Counted from the stretch's first letter, positions 14,828 to 23,522 are shown. The stretch is 34,923 bases of DNA from Oscillospiraceae bacterium (GCA_017522015.1 JAFXAW010000015.1:1-34923); one strand, 5' to 3'. Notes: generated by a model not told the origin, from the letters alone. Program-made: numbers and translations.

Positions 14828-16747
14828 TCAGTTATTCGTCAATGCTTCGGCCTCCTGCAGCCAAAGCGCGGCGGAAGCATCGGAGGGCATATCCCAGTCG
14901 CCTCTCGGCGAGAGCGAGACCGTGCCGACCTTCGGACCGTCCGGGAGGCAGGAGCGCTTGAACTGCTGTGTAAAGAAGCGCCGCAGAAAGGTTTTGAGCC
15001 AATGCAGGATTGTGTTTGCGTCGTAGGTGCCGGCAAAGGCATGTTTTGCCAGACGGAAGATCCGCTCCGGTCCGGCACCGGTGCGCAGCAGATGATAGAG
15101 GAAGAAGTCGTGCAGCGCATAGGGGCCGACGAGATCTTCTGTTTTTTGCACGATCTGTCCGTTTTCCGCGGGCAGCAGCTCCGGCGAAATCGGCGTTTCC
15201 AAAATGTCGCGCAGGACAGCGGCGGTATCCGCTGAGAAGTTTTGCATCTCCTGCTCAAGTATATGGCGGATCAGCGTCTTGGGTACGGATGCATTGACGC
15301 CGTACATTGACATCTGATCGCCGTTATAGGTTGCCCAACCGAGCGCCAGTTCGGAGAGATCGCCCGTGCCGACAACAATTCCTCCGCATTGATTGGCCAC
15401 GTCCATCAAAACCTGCGTGCGCTCTCTTGCCTGACTGTTTTCAAAGGTCAGGTCTGTGCGTGTGGGATCGTGCCCGATGTCGGCGAAATGTTGCAGAACG
15501 GATTGGCTGATGTCAACGGTTTTGAAGCTGACGCCAAGCTGCGCGCAGAGCTTTTCGGCATTGTTTTTTGTGCGAGCGGTCGTGCCGAAGCAGGGCATGG
15601 AGATCGCGAGGATATCGGTCCGCGGGCGGCGGAGCTGATCCATCGCGTGAACCATGACGAGCAGTGCGAGGGTGCTGTCAAGTCCGCCGGAGATGCCGAC
15701 GACGATTTTTTGACAGCCGATGTGCTCAATGCGCTTTTTCAGGCCGTCGGACTGCATGCGCATAATGGCTTTCGCGCGTTCCCGGCGCACGGACTCATCC
15801 GCAGGCACAAAGGGCTGCGGGTCGATCGGACGCGTCAGCACAGTTTCACGCAGCGGCAGGTGGAAGGGGATTGCGCGAAAGCTTCCGTTCGGCCGGAAAG
15901 CAGAATTGCTGCGGCGCTCGAAGCAAAGGCGCTGCAGATCCAGCTCGGTGCTGACCATGTCGCTGTCGGCAAACGGCCGTTTTTCCGCAAGCAGGACGCC
16001 GTTTTCGCAGATCAGACTGTGACCGGAGAACACCATACCCTGCGTGGATTCGCCGTGACCGGCGTTGGCACAGACATAGCCGCAGAGAAGCCTTGCAGAC
16101 GTGGCATTGACGAGCAGGCGGCGGTATTCGTCCTTTCCAACCAGCTCGTCGGAGGCGGAGGGATTCGCAATTACCGTTGCGCCGGCAAGACAGAGCTTCG
16201 TCGAGCGCGTTTCGGGCGCCCACAGATCCTCACAGACCTCCACACCCAATACGAACGAGGGCAGCTCTTCACAGCGGAAAAGCAGATCAAGCCCGAAAGG
16301 AACGGTTCTTCCGCGCAGCGTGATCTGTCCGGCGCCTGAATAATCCTCGCCCGATGTAAACCGGCGCGCTTCGTTGAAGCCACCGTGATTTGGCAGGACG
16401 GACTTCGGCACGATTCCCAGAATCGCACCGTCGTGCAAAACGGCAGCGCAGTTATAGAGCTTGCCGTCTGTGCGCAGCGGAACACCCACCACGACAACAC
16501 AGCGCTTTCCGGCCGTGTCGTCACACAGCCGCAGCAGGGAAGCCTCTGCTGCTGTGAGCAGCGTGTCCGTAAAGAACAGATCGCCGCAGGTGTAGGCGGT
16601 CAGGTGCAGCTCCGGCAGAACGAGCAGGGCGATTCCCTCTGCCTCCGCACGCGCAATGCAGCGCGCGGCGCTGTCTGTGTTGAACGCAAGGTCTCCAACG
16701 CGAACGGCAGGGCTCGCCGCTGCGACTTTCAAAAATCCATGTTTCAT
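14828..16747 (-). CDS. nadE: Glutamine-dependent NAD+ synthetase
   Basis: This enzyme makes NAD+ from deamido-NAD+, ATP and ammonia released from glutamine. It has two domains: an N-terminal nitrilase-type glutaminase (MKHGFLKVAAASPAVRVGD; catalytic Glu in LVLPELHLTAY; Lys in GIVPKSVLPNHGG; Cys in GVEVCEDLW) and a C-terminal ATP-pyrophosphatase synthetase domain with P-loop GISGGLDSTLALLV and downstream GTGDLSELALGWATYNGDQMS. The start is taken at ATG 16747 because the family begins near MKHGF and the resulting 639 residues match clostridial enzymes; an in-frame extension upstream has no family-like sequence. GAGG lies about 9 bases ahead. Monocistronic, bounded by a strong terminator. Confidence 0.95.
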   Translation of the reverse strand: MKHGFLKVAAASPAVRVGDLAFNTDSAARCIARAEAEGIALLVLPELHLTAYTCGDLFFTDTLLTAAEASLLRLCDDTAGKRCVVVVGVPLRTDGKLYNCAAVLHDGAILGIVPKSVLPNHGGFNEARRFTSGEDYSGAGQITLRGRTVPFGLDLLFRCEELPSFVLGVEVCEDLWAPETRSTKLCLAGATVIANPSASDELVGKDEYRRLLVNATSARLLCGYVCANAGHGESTQGMVFSGHSLICENGVLLAEKRPFADSDMVSTELDLQRLCFERRSNSAFRPNGSFRAIPFHLPLRETVLTRPIDPQPFVPADESVRRERAKAIMRMQSDGLKKRIEHIGCQKIVVGISGGLDSTLALLVMVHAMDQLRRPRTDILAISMPCFGTTARTKNNAEKLCAQLGVSFKTVDISQSVLQHFADIGHDPTRTDLTFENSQARERTQVLMDVANQCGGIVVGTGDLSELALGWATYNGDQMSMYGVNASVPKTLIRHILEQEMQNFSADTAAVLRDILETPISPELLPAENGQIVQKTEDLVGPYALHDFFLYHLLRTGAGPERIFRLAKHAFAGTYDANTILHWLKTFLRRFFTQQFKRSCLPDGPKVGTVSLSPRGDWDMPSDASAALWLQEAEALTNN

Positions 16748-16823
16748 TTCCACAACCTCATTGATCGGTAATCCATGTTGTGATTTAACTTCCCGCATAG
16801 GGCGGAAAGCTCTTTTGTCTTTT

Positions 16824-16852
16824 ATTATAGCATGATCTCGCCGGATATTTCC
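16824..16852 (-). promoter_or_regulatory. nadE promoter candidate (extended -10)
   Basis: On the minus strand TGC precedes TATAAT (16829-16824), an extended -10 that can work with the poor -35 at 16852-16847. It lies 77 bases before the nadE ATG. Confidence 0.5.
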
Positions 16853-16943
16853 ACTATCAATTACAAAAGATTCCTTATGTCCGTTTGCCGCGGAATTTGA
16901 GAATTTCCCGCAGCGGACGCTTTTCTTTCTGTTGAGTTTGGTG

Positions 16944-16949
16944 TATAAT
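16944..16949 (+). promoter_or_regulatory. -10 element of the GNAT gene
   Basis: A perfect TATAAT at 16944-16949 lies 38 bases before the GNAT ATG. The -35 is weak (TTTTCT at 16921-16926, 17 bases away). Confidence 0.5.
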
Positions 16950-16987
16950 GGCGCGGACAACAAATCTGGCAAGCGAGGATAAATACA

Positions 16988-17614
16988 ATGACGCAAAAGA
17001 ACTATTGCATTCGCCACGAGCGGGAGGAAGATCACCGCAAAGTGGAGTGGCTTATCCGGGAGTCATTCTGGAATGTCTACCGTCCGGGTTGCCTCGAACA
17101 CTATGTAATCAATCAGCTTCGCAATGACGCGGCCTTTGTGCCGGAGCTTGATTTTGTGATGGAGCAAAACGGTGAGATCATCGGGCAGAATATGTTTATG
17201 CATGCTGAGATCAAAGCGGATGACGGAAGAGACATTCCGATCATGACGATGGGGCCGATCTGCATCACGCCGGAATTGCAAAGGAAGGGCTACGGAAAAA
17301 TCCTGCTGGACTACTCTTTGGAAAAAGCCCGGGAACTCGGCTGCGGCGCGCTGTGCTTTGAGGGAAACATTCGCTTCTACGGCAAATGCGGCTTTGATTA
17401 TGCAAGCAAGTTCGGCATCCGCTACCATGGGATGCCGGAAGGTGTGGAGGCATCGTTTTTTCTGTGTCAGGAGTTGATTCCGGGATACCTGGATGACGTG
17501 ACCGGCGTGTACACGCCGCCGCAGGGATACTTCGTCGATGAAAAGGAAGCGGAAGAGTTTGACAAGGCCTTCCCGTATAAGGAGAAGCTGAAATTGCCGG
17601 GACAGCTTGTGTGA
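16988..17614 (+). CDS. GNAT-family N-acetyltransferase (YhbS-like)
   Basis: A 208-residue acetyl-CoA-dependent acyltransferase. The first half has the GNAT core: IRHEREEDHRKVEWLIRESF (strand 1 and helix 1), IMTMGPICITPELQRKGYGKILLDYSLEKA with the pyrophosphate-binding QRKGYG, then GCGALCFEGNIRFYGKCGFDYAS (motif B). The last 50 residues (GYLDDVTGVYTPPQGYFVDEKEAEEFDKAFP) are typical of the YhbS/predicted-acetyltransferase group with a C-terminal extension. The acceptor is unknown. A GAGG-containing ribosome site lies near 16975. It is divergent from nadE and appears monocistronic. Confidence 0.87.
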   Translation: MTQKNYCIRHEREEDHRKVEWLIRESFWNVYRPGCLEHYVINQLRNDAAFVPELDFVMEQNGEIIGQNMFMHAEIKADDGRDIPIMTMGPICITPELQRKGYGKILLDYSLEKARELGCGALCFEGNIRFYGKCGFDYASKFGIRYHGMPEGVEASFFLCQELIPGYLDDVTGVYTPPQGYFVDEKEAEEFDKAFPYKEKLKLPGQLV

Positions 17615-17664
17615 GAGAAATCAACGGAACACAAGCGCAATAAAAATCGGATAACCCGGAAGTA

Positions 17665-17700
17665 AACAGACCGGAGGCGAAAGCCTCCGGTCTGTTCGTT
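17665..17700. terminator. Bidirectional terminator between GNAT and APH-GNAT genes
   Basis: A perfect 14-bp stem, AACAGACCGGAGGC (17665-17678) with GCCTCCGGTCTGTT (17683-17696), is capped by a GAAA tetraloop on the plus strand. It serves the two convergent genes; the T-tracts are short on both sides. Confidence 0.85.
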
Positions 17701-17719
17701 TATAGCAGTCTTTGCGAGC

Positions 17720-19132
17720 CTATTCGGACTTTTCCGAATAGGCGGAGATGACTTTCTCCATGAGATAGAAGCTGTTGCCGTACATCTCCGTCTCTCCGAC
17801 CGTTTGAAAACCTGCCTTCTGATAGGTCCTGCAGGCGGGAATGTTGGATTTTACAGCGGACAAATGAATTGCAGAGCAGCCCGCTTCGCGCAGGATGGGC
17901 GTGATTCTCTGCACCATTTCATAAGCCAGACCCTTGCCCCGGTGTGCTTTGGTAATCACAACTCTGGCGATTTCCCGTGCTTGGTCTGTCTGCGACCAGC
18001 AGGGGAGGGCGTCCAGCTCATTTTCCGGCACAACGGAGAGCGCGCCGACAATTTCATCTGCGCTCGTCAGCACATATAAATTTGCGGTTTCCAGATCGTG
18101 CGCAATTTCCGCCTCACCGGGATAGTAATCGTTCCACACGCAGAACGCGCTGCCTATGGCGTTTTTGTAAAGGGACAGAATGTCCGCGGCGTCTTCCCGG
18201 TGTGCAAGCCTGAAATCCAATTCGTGATTCATGGACGCATACTCCCGCCACAGCTTTTCGTAAATTTCGTTCATCTGCGCCACGATCGCGGAGCTCACGG
18301 GCACCTGTTTGTCCATAAAACGCATGCCCCGCTCGCCCATGAAGTCCACACAATACACGAGAGAGTAGAAATGGAAGGCCCTTTTCTCTGCCTCTGACAG
18401 ATGCATTTCGTTCAAAAGAAAGCTCACGTAGTCCGTATCATACCCCATGTTCAAAAGCGCCATATGCGTCATTGCCACATAGGTCAGTTTATCCCCGACG
18501 CCCATCCAGTCTATATCAATGACGCCGCTGAGCCGGCCCTCGTGAATCAGCAAATTCTTGGTGCTGATATCGTCCAGATAAGCGATGGGCTGAATGCGGG
18601 TGAAATAGTCCTCGAACTTTTCGGCTTCTTTGAGAAGGCGCTCTGCTTTTTCGGGATCAAAATGGCATCCGTTGCTGCGGATGCGGTCTTTGGCCCGAAG
18701 AAGAATGTCCTCCACAAAGGCGGTTTTCCAGCTCCAGTCTTCGGGAATGTTTTCCATCGGCAGGGCAGATACTTTGTTTTGAATATCCACGACTTCCCGG
18801 GCGATCTCCAGCTTTTCCGCTGCCGTTAAGTCCTGATATACGATCCCGATATCCTGCCCCTCCAGGTATGACAGAATAAGATATTCAAATTCCTCGAAAA
18901 TGCCTTTTCCCAGTATTCGAGGCACCGGAATATCAAGCCCTGCCAAACGCTCCAGCCAGTAAACCGTGTCCTTATAAGCGCCCGCTTCTTTGCTGCATCG
19001 AACCACTGCTTTTCGGTTTGCAAATTCTGCGATATATACATAATTACCCTGTCCAACTGTACAGCGGGCTATGTCCCTGGGTTCCTCTTCGAAGCAGTCT
19101 ATGCAAAGTTTTGCTATCTTTTCTTCATTCAT
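17720..19132 (-). CDS. Fusion of APH-like kinase and GNAT acetyltransferase
   Basis: A 470-residue two-domain protein. Residues 1-300 are an aminoglycoside-phosphotransferase/choline-kinase-like fold: GQGNYVYIAEF (nucleotide loop), KAVVRCSKEAG, the hinge YLILSYLEGQDIG, and the catalytic loop YLDDISTKNLLI followed by VIDIDWMGVGD. Catalytic Asp 188, Asn 193 and Asp 206 are present, but the usual His of HGDxxxxN is Leu 186. Residues 305-465 are a GNAT domain with RVVITKAHRGKGLAYEMVQRI (CoA loop around 398-403) and SNIPACRTYQKAGFQTVG. The order is opposite to the known bifunctional AAC(6')-APH(2'') resistance enzyme. The substrate is unknown; a cellular small molecule is as likely as an antibiotic. 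Its ATG follows the upstream gene's stop by 17 bases without a clear ribosome site. Confidence 0.85.
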   Translation of the reverse strand: MNEEKIAKLCIDCFEEEPRDIARCTVGQGNYVYIAEFANRKAVVRCSKEAGAYKDTVYWLERLAGLDIPVPRILGKGIFEEFEYLILSYLEGQDIGIVYQDLTAAEKLEIAREVVDIQNKVSALPMENIPEDWSWKTAFVEDILLRAKDRIRSNGCHFDPEKAERLLKEAEKFEDYFTRIQPIAYLDDISTKNLLIHEGRLSGVIDIDWMGVGDKLTYVAMTHMALLNMGYDTDYVSFLLNEMHLSEAEKRAFHFYSLVYCVDFMGERGMRFMDKQVPVSSAIVAQMNEIYEKLWREYASMNHELDFRLAHREDAADILSLYKNAIGSAFCVWNDYYPGEAEIAHDLETANLYVLTSADEIVGALSVVPENELDALPCWSQTDQAREIARVVITKAHRGKGLAYEMVQRITPILREAGCSAIHLSAVKSNIPACRTYQKAGFQTVGETEMYGNSFYLMEKVISAYSEKSE

Positions 19133-19149
19133 GGTTTCATCTGTTAAAA

Positions 19150-19809
19150 CTATTTTATCAGGTCCTCTGTATTTACATCAAACTTGATTCGCTCATGGCT
19201 ATCTTCCCTGCTTAAAAGAACAAGCGTCTCGTCTGCCATTCGTTTAGGTGGGAAAACAATGCCGTCTGCTTCACAGCGGATTTGATAGAATTGCTTTACC
19301 CAATCGGGTAGTTTTTCTACCTCATCCTGAATCTTTACAAGTGTTCTCTTGCCAACTCTTCTGTCCATATAGGCAAAGATACGAAGTAGATAATTATCGG
19401 AGCGGAGCGATGTTGTGATGTCTGTTTTAAGGTAATTGGTAACGGCATTGATGAAATCTGTTTCGCACAATTTACCTTCTGGCATCCATTTGCTTTTGTT
19501 CAACTCTTCTTGAACTCGTTTTTGCTCATCCCATACCGCCTGAAAACTTCCCAATGTTTGTATGTTCACATTGGTTTCGTTAAGCACAGTGTATTCGTCG
19601 TCCCATTTGGCGTACCCAATATCCCACGAAAAAGCAACCAACTCTTTTTTGTTGCAGTTAATAGTTGCTCTGCCGTAGGCATTATTCACCTTGTGATAAC
19701 TGGTATAGAAATAAGTTATTTTATCTTTGAGAGAATCACAAAGCAAATTATTCATCTGTTTTTTAAGATTACTCCAAGACTTATATTTGCTTCTTTCATC
19801 GGAAATCAT
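19150..19809 (-). CDS. SF0329-like protein, possible independent internal start
   Basis: ATG 19809 is in frame with the upstream methyltransferase and is preceded by AGAAGGAG, 6 bases away, an ideal ribosome site. From here 219 residues encode an AT-rich sequence I recognise, from memory and without a search, as like the SF0329 family of small uncharacterised proteins: WSNLKKQMNNLLCDSL at the start, TINCNKKELVAF in the middle, DRRVGKRTLVKIQDEVEKLPDW near the end. Function unknown. It may be translated alone, as part of the fusion, or both. Its base composition suggests it arrived by transfer at the 3' end of the rRNA methyltransferase gene. Confidence 0.6.
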   Translation of the reverse strand: MISDERSKYKSWSNLKKQMNNLLCDSLKDKITYFYTSYHKVNNAYGRATINCNKKELVAFSWDIGYAKWDDEYTVLNETNVNIQTLGSFQAVWDEQKRVQEELNKSKWMPEGKLCETDFINAVTNYLKTDITTSLRSDNYLLRIFAYMDRRVGKRTLVKIQDEVEKLPDWVKQFYQIRCEADGIVFPPKRMADETLVLLSREDSHERIKFDVNTEDLIK

Positions 19810-21210
19810 ATTTGACTCCTTCTCGCTCTCGTCGGCCTTTTCCCTACTCAAACAAACAACAGTCTCCACATGTGCGGTGTGGGTGAACATATCCACGGCG
19901 CAGCCGGCGGTGGGGGCGTAGCCAAAAGCAGCGAAGCGTCCGATGTCCCGCGCCAGCGTAGCCGGATCGCAGGAGACGTAGACCACGCGCTGCGGCGACA
20001 TATCCGCAATCGAGGCGATCACATCGGGGCTCAGCCCCTTGCGCGGCGGATCGACCACGACCGCATCCGGCTGCGTTCCCTCGCGTGCCAACTCTGCCGC
20101 GGCTTCCGATGCGTCCGCGCAGAGAAAGCGAACATTCCGGATGCCGTTGCGTTCGGCATTACGCTTCGCGTCCTCGACGGCCTCGGGAACGATCTCCGCG
20201 CCGATGACCTGTGTTGCCCCGCGCGCGAGGCACAGGCTGATTGTACCGGTGCCGCAGTAGAGATCCAGCACCGTGCCCGCCCCGTCGGGGGATGCATATT
20301 CCAGCGCCCGGGCGTAGAGTTTTTCCGCCTGCGGCGGGTTGATCTGGAAGAAAGAGCGCGGCGAGAGTTCAAAGCGCAGGTCGCAGAGCTCCTCTGTAAT
20401 TGTGCTGCTGCCCCAGAGCGTGTGGAATTCGCCGCCGAGTACCGTGTTGCCCCGCGTTTTGTTGACACACAGGACAATGCTCGTCAGTTCGGGACATGCA
20501 CTGCGCAGCTCTTCCACGAGCAGCGCGGTCTTCGCGCTGCCGAAGCCGCGTGCCGTGACGACGCAGGTCATCGCCTCACCCGTGCGGAATGCATTTCGGG
20601 TGAAGATGTGGCGAACCTGCCCCTTGCCGTCCGCTTCGCTATAGGGCTTGATGTCACAATCACGCATCCAGCGCAGCACGGCCTGCGCTGCAGCGGCGGA
20701 AAGAGCAGACTGGAGCAGGCAGTGCTCTGCGGGAATGACATCATGGCTGCGCGCACGGTAGAAGCCCGCGACGGGGCCATCCGCCCCCTGCGCAACCGCG
20801 AGGATGGACTTGTTGCGGTAGCCCTCCGTCTTTTCCGCACCGAGAATCTCCGATATGCGGAAATCTGTGCCGCCGATGCGCCGCAGCGCCTCGTTGACGC
20901 GCTCCAATTTGAAGGAAAGCTCTGCTTCGTAGCACAGATGCAGCAGCGCGCAGCCGCCGCATTTGCCGTAAAGCGGGCAGGGGGGCTCGCACCGCTCCGG
21001 TGAAGCCTCCAGAAGCTGCATCCCGCGCGCCCACACGGCAGAGGCCGTCACTTTGACGAGCTTGATTTCCCAGCGTTCACCGGGGATTGCGCCCGACACA
21101 AAGACCGCACGGCCGCCGATCCGGCACACGCCGGAGCCGTCCGAGCCCCAGCTTTCGATGCGGACCGTATAGCATTGATTTTTTAGTAAGATCATGTTCT
21201 CTTGTTCCAT
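19150..21210 (-). CDS. 23S rRNA (uracil-5)-methyltransferase RlmD-like, fused to an SF0329-like domain
   Basis: A 686-residue product. Residues 1-460 form a complete RlmD/RumA-type enzyme: an N-terminal TRAM domain, Fe4S4 cysteines (Cys 78, 84, 87 in CPLYGKCGGC; a fourth probably in AEHCLLQ), SAM motif DLYCGTGTISL, VVDPPRKGL, and catalytic Cys in VYVSCDPATLARD. The family normally ends just after HVETVVCLSR. Here the frame continues without a stop through KADESEKESN into about 219 residues resembling the SF0329 family (KYKSWSNLKKQMNNLL, and later MDRRVGKRTL). GC by eye is about 60% in an RlmD line (20101-20160) and about 38% in a tail line (19441-19500). The tail has its own ribosome site and ATG, listed separately. 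Confidence 0.85.
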   Translation of the reverse strand: MEQENMILLKNQCYTVRIESWGSDGSGVCRIGGRAVFVSGAIPGERWEIKLVKVTASAVWARGMQLLEASPERCEPPCPLYGKCGGCALLHLCYEAELSFKLERVNEALRRIGGTDFRISEILGAEKTEGYRNKSILAVAQGADGPVAGFYRARSHDVIPAEHCLLQSALSAAAAQAVLRWMRDCDIKPYSEADGKGQVRHIFTRNAFRTGEAMTCVVTARGFGSAKTALLVEELRSACPELTSIVLCVNKTRGNTVLGGEFHTLWGSSTITEELCDLRFELSPRSFFQINPPQAEKLYARALEYASPDGAGTVLDLYCGTGTISLCLARGATQVIGAEIVPEAVEDAKRNAERNGIRNVRFLCADASEAAAELAREGTQPDAVVVDPPRKGLSPDVIASIADMSPQRVVYVSCDPATLARDIGRFAAFGYAPTAGCAVDMFTHTAHVETVVCLSREKADESEKESNMISDERSKYKSWSNLKKQMNNLLCDSLKDKITYFYTSYHKVNNAYGRATINCNKKELVAFSWDIGYAKWDDEYTVLNETNVNIQTLGSFQAVWDEQKRVQEELNKSKWMPEGKLCETDFINAVTNYLKTDITTSLRSDNYLLRIFAYMDRRVGKRTLVKIQDEVEKLPDWVKQFYQIRCEADGIVFPPKRMADETLVLLSREDSHERIKFDVNTEDLIK

Positions 21211-21264
21211 ATCTCCATACTAACACAAACCCGTTGAATTTTCACTTTATTTTTTGGAAAAATA

Positions 21265-21273
21265 TGCTACAAT
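21265..21273 (+). promoter_or_regulatory. Extended -10 promoter of the CapA-like gene
   Basis: TGC directly precedes TACAAT (21268-21273), an extended -10, 61 bases before the CapA-like ATG. The -35 region (CTTTAT, 21245-21250) is weak. Confidence 0.5.
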
Positions 21274-21334
21274 GGCAATATAAGTCGAAATGTGTCACGA
21301 CAGATGTGAAATAACATCCGGGAGTACTTATTTT

Positions 21335-22594
21335 ATGAGACGTAAGAATACAGGTTTGCTGACGGTTTTGCTTGTCCTCGTGGTCGCCGGGCTGCTTGGG
21401 CTGGTGATAAGCAGGAGTCTGCATCAGCGCCCCGATACAGAGGAAACGCCGGAGATGGGGGAGCAGCCCGAGGAGACCCTTGAGGCGCGGCTTCTCGTTG
21501 CGGGAGATATGGTTATCCACGACGGCCTCAACAGCGAGGCGAAGACGGACAGCGGCTATGATTACACGCCGATTTTTGCCGGCGCAGCACCGTATATCCG
21601 GAGAGCGGATCTTGCCGTCGGCACGCTGGAGACGACATTTTCGGACACGGCCCAGTACACGGGTTATCCGGTTTTCAAATCCCCGGTGGAGCTGGCGGCG
21701 AACCTGCGAAGCCTTGGTTTTGACCTGATCAACACGGCAAGCAATCACTGCATGGACGGCTACAACGGCGGGCTTGTCCGCACGATCGATAAGCTGGAGG
21801 AAAACGGCCTTGCCCATGTCGGCACCTACCGCTCTGAAGAGGAGCGCAATCTCAACAGTGGCATCACGGTGATGGATGCAGACGGCATCCATATTGCGTT
21901 TCTCTCCTATTCCTACGGGACAAACGGCATCCCGGTGGATCGACCCTACGCGGTGAATCTGATTTACAGGGATAACGATCCGGATGCCGGGATTGATTAT
22001 GACCGGATCAAGGCGGATATGGAGGCTGCCCGGGAGCTGGATGTGGACCTCATCGCCGTGTTCATGCACTGGGGGAAGGAGTATCAGACAGAGCCGAACG
22101 GCGAGCAGAACGAGCTGGCGGATTTCCTGTTTGCGCAGGGAGCGGATCTGATCCTCGGCGGGCACACGCACGTTCCGCAGCCTATGGAGCTGCGCCGTGT
22201 GACGGGTCCGGACGGGAAAGAGAAGACCGGCTACATCTGTTATTGCCTCGGCAATCTGGTGTCCTGCCAGTATGACGTCAATACGAACCTGACGGCGGTG
22301 GTTAACATTGACCTTGAAAAGGATCGTGCCAGCGGAGAAACCTGCATCAAGAGCGTCCATTATGTGCCGATGTATATGATGAACCTGCACGACTACGATG
22401 TGACGGATGCCGGATGGAAATATCGGCTGCTTGATCTGCATAAGGAGCTTACGGCGTATGAGAGCGGCAGATCGGAATATCTGACAGAGGATATGTATGA
22501 AGATATGCTCGCGGGCTTGGGCGTGATCCACAGCATCATGGGCGAGGAATTTGACATTGCCTATGCGCAGCAAGCCGGTGACGAACCGGTATAG
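21335..22594 (+). CDS. CapA-family (PGA_cap) metallophosphatase-like protein, membrane anchored
   Basis: A 419-residue protein with one N-terminal membrane anchor (LLTVLLVLVVAGLLGLVIS) and an extracellular CapA/PgsA-type domain: RLLVAGDMVIHDG, VGTLETTF, NTASNHCMDGYNGG, FMHWGKEYQ and LILGGHTHVPQPME, the metal-site motifs of the calcineurin-like superfamily. The family includes poly-gamma-glutamate synthesis proteins, but no pgsBC/capBC genes are here, so a general cell-envelope role is more likely. ATG 21335 has GGGAG 11 bases upstream; the frame is open further upstream, but the membrane anchor begins right after this Met. It ends at a convergent terminator. Confidence 0.87.
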   Translation: MRRKNTGLLTVLLVLVVAGLLGLVISRSLHQRPDTEETPEMGEQPEETLEARLLVAGDMVIHDGLNSEAKTDSGYDYTPIFAGAAPYIRRADLAVGTLETTFSDTAQYTGYPVFKSPVELAANLRSLGFDLINTASNHCMDGYNGGLVRTIDKLEENGLAHVGTYRSEEERNLNSGITVMDADGIHIAFLSYSYGTNGIPVDRPYAVNLIYRDNDPDAGIDYDRIKADMEAARELDVDLIAVFMHWGKEYQTEPNGEQNELADFLFAQGADLILGGHTHVPQPMELRRVTGPDGKEKTGYICYCLGNLVSCQYDVNTNLTAVVNIDLEKDRASGETCIKSVHYVPMYMMNLHDYDVTDAGWKYRLLDLHKELTAYESGRSEYLTEDMYEDMLAGLGVIHSIMGEEFDIAYAQQAGDEPV

Positions 22595-22647
22595 CCGGAT
22601 TTTGTTTCGGCTCGCGTAGCGCGGATGAAGTAGTAAGAGTCAAAAGA

Positions 22648-22684
22648 AGGGGCGGAAGAACACATGGTGTCTTCCGTCCCTTTC
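22648..22684. terminator. Bidirectional terminator after the CapA-like gene
   Basis: GGGGCGGAAGA (22649-22659) pairs with TCTTCCGTCCC (22670-22680) with one G-U pair, extended by ACAC/GTGT over a bulged A. CTTT follows on the plus strand and CTTCTTTTG on the minus strand, so it serves both convergent genes. Confidence 0.8.
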
Positions 22685-22712
22685 TGCCGTGTACGCGCTT
22701 TATTTTCGTGGC

Positions 22713-23522
22713 TCAGTTGAGTGCCTGTGTGACCTCCCGATAACTGCCGACATCGCAGGGAGGGCAGTCATCCGGCGGATAGAACTCCTCGACAGGGAAG
22801 CGGATGCGGCCGAACAGCGTGCACGGATCGTCTTCCGGCGAGCCGACGCATTCCTTTTCGGGCATGCAGTAATCATAGCTGGGCATGAGCAGCTGCACAT
22901 CGCGTTCCAGACGCACGATGGAGAACTGACCGAGCGAGACGAGCCAGGCGCGCGTGAGCCCGGAGGTCTCGATGGGGCTGGAGAAGGCAGCGGCTATAAT
23001 CTCCGGAATTTCCGACGGAACATCCTCAGGCGTGAGATGGGGCAGCGGCGCGTCACAGAGCCCCATGCGCAGCGCAATGGGATCAACCGCGTCCACAACG
23101 GCGATGGGCAGACCGTTTGCGCTGCCGCTGCCGGTGCCCGCAGAGGAAAACTGCTTTGCGCTGCCTTCGCTGCCGAAAAGGATCACGCGCTTGTCAAACA
23201 CGGCCAGCCCCTCAACCGGAAGCGAGGAGGGATAGGCTTCGCCGCGGATTTTGTAGTAATACCGGACGTCGACCGTATAGAAACCGCGGTTGAAGCTGAT
23301 CTCCTCCACGTGCAGCCCAACGTGCAGCAGCTCCGAAGCGCGCGGGCGGATGCTGGATGCGGAGAGCAGCGCGGGCAGAGAATCCGTTGTCGGAAACACC
23401 GGCAGATCTTCAATACAGTCGGAATCGCGGCAACTGTCGAATATCTTTCGCGTTTGTACGCAGACGGCTTCCCGGATGCAGGCTTCGCTGTCGACGGGGC
23501 CGGGCAAGACCTTATCAGCCAT
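22713..23522 (-). CDS. Cys-rich conserved protein of unknown function
   Basis: A 269-residue protein I cannot name with confidence. It begins MADKVLPGPVDSEACIREAV and contains CVQTRKIFDSCRDSDCIEDL near the N-terminus, a pattern I associate with uncharacterised clostridial proteins, then ARASELLHVGLHVEE and FYTVDVRYYYKI (beta-rich), a Gly/Ser-rich linker (SSAGTGSGSANGL), and a Cys-rich end (YCMPEKEC, DDPCTLF, DDCPPCD). No signal peptide or membrane segment is seen. The start is set at ATG 23522 because GGGAGG lies 7 bases upstream; a Met five codons earlier lacks that. A role in spore structure is one possibility, but nothing here proves it. Confidence 0.7.
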   Translation of the reverse strand: MADKVLPGPVDSEACIREAVCVQTRKIFDSCRDSDCIEDLPVFPTTDSLPALLSASSIRPRASELLHVGLHVEEISFNRGFYTVDVRYYYKIRGEAYPSSLPVEGLAVFDKRVILFGSEGSAKQFSSAGTGSGSANGLPIAVVDAVDPIALRMGLCDAPLPHLTPEDVPSEIPEIIAAAFSSPIETSGLTRAWLVSLGQFSIVRLERDVQLLMPSYDYCMPEKECVGSPEDDPCTLFGRIRFPVEEFYPPDDCPPCDVGSYREVTQALN

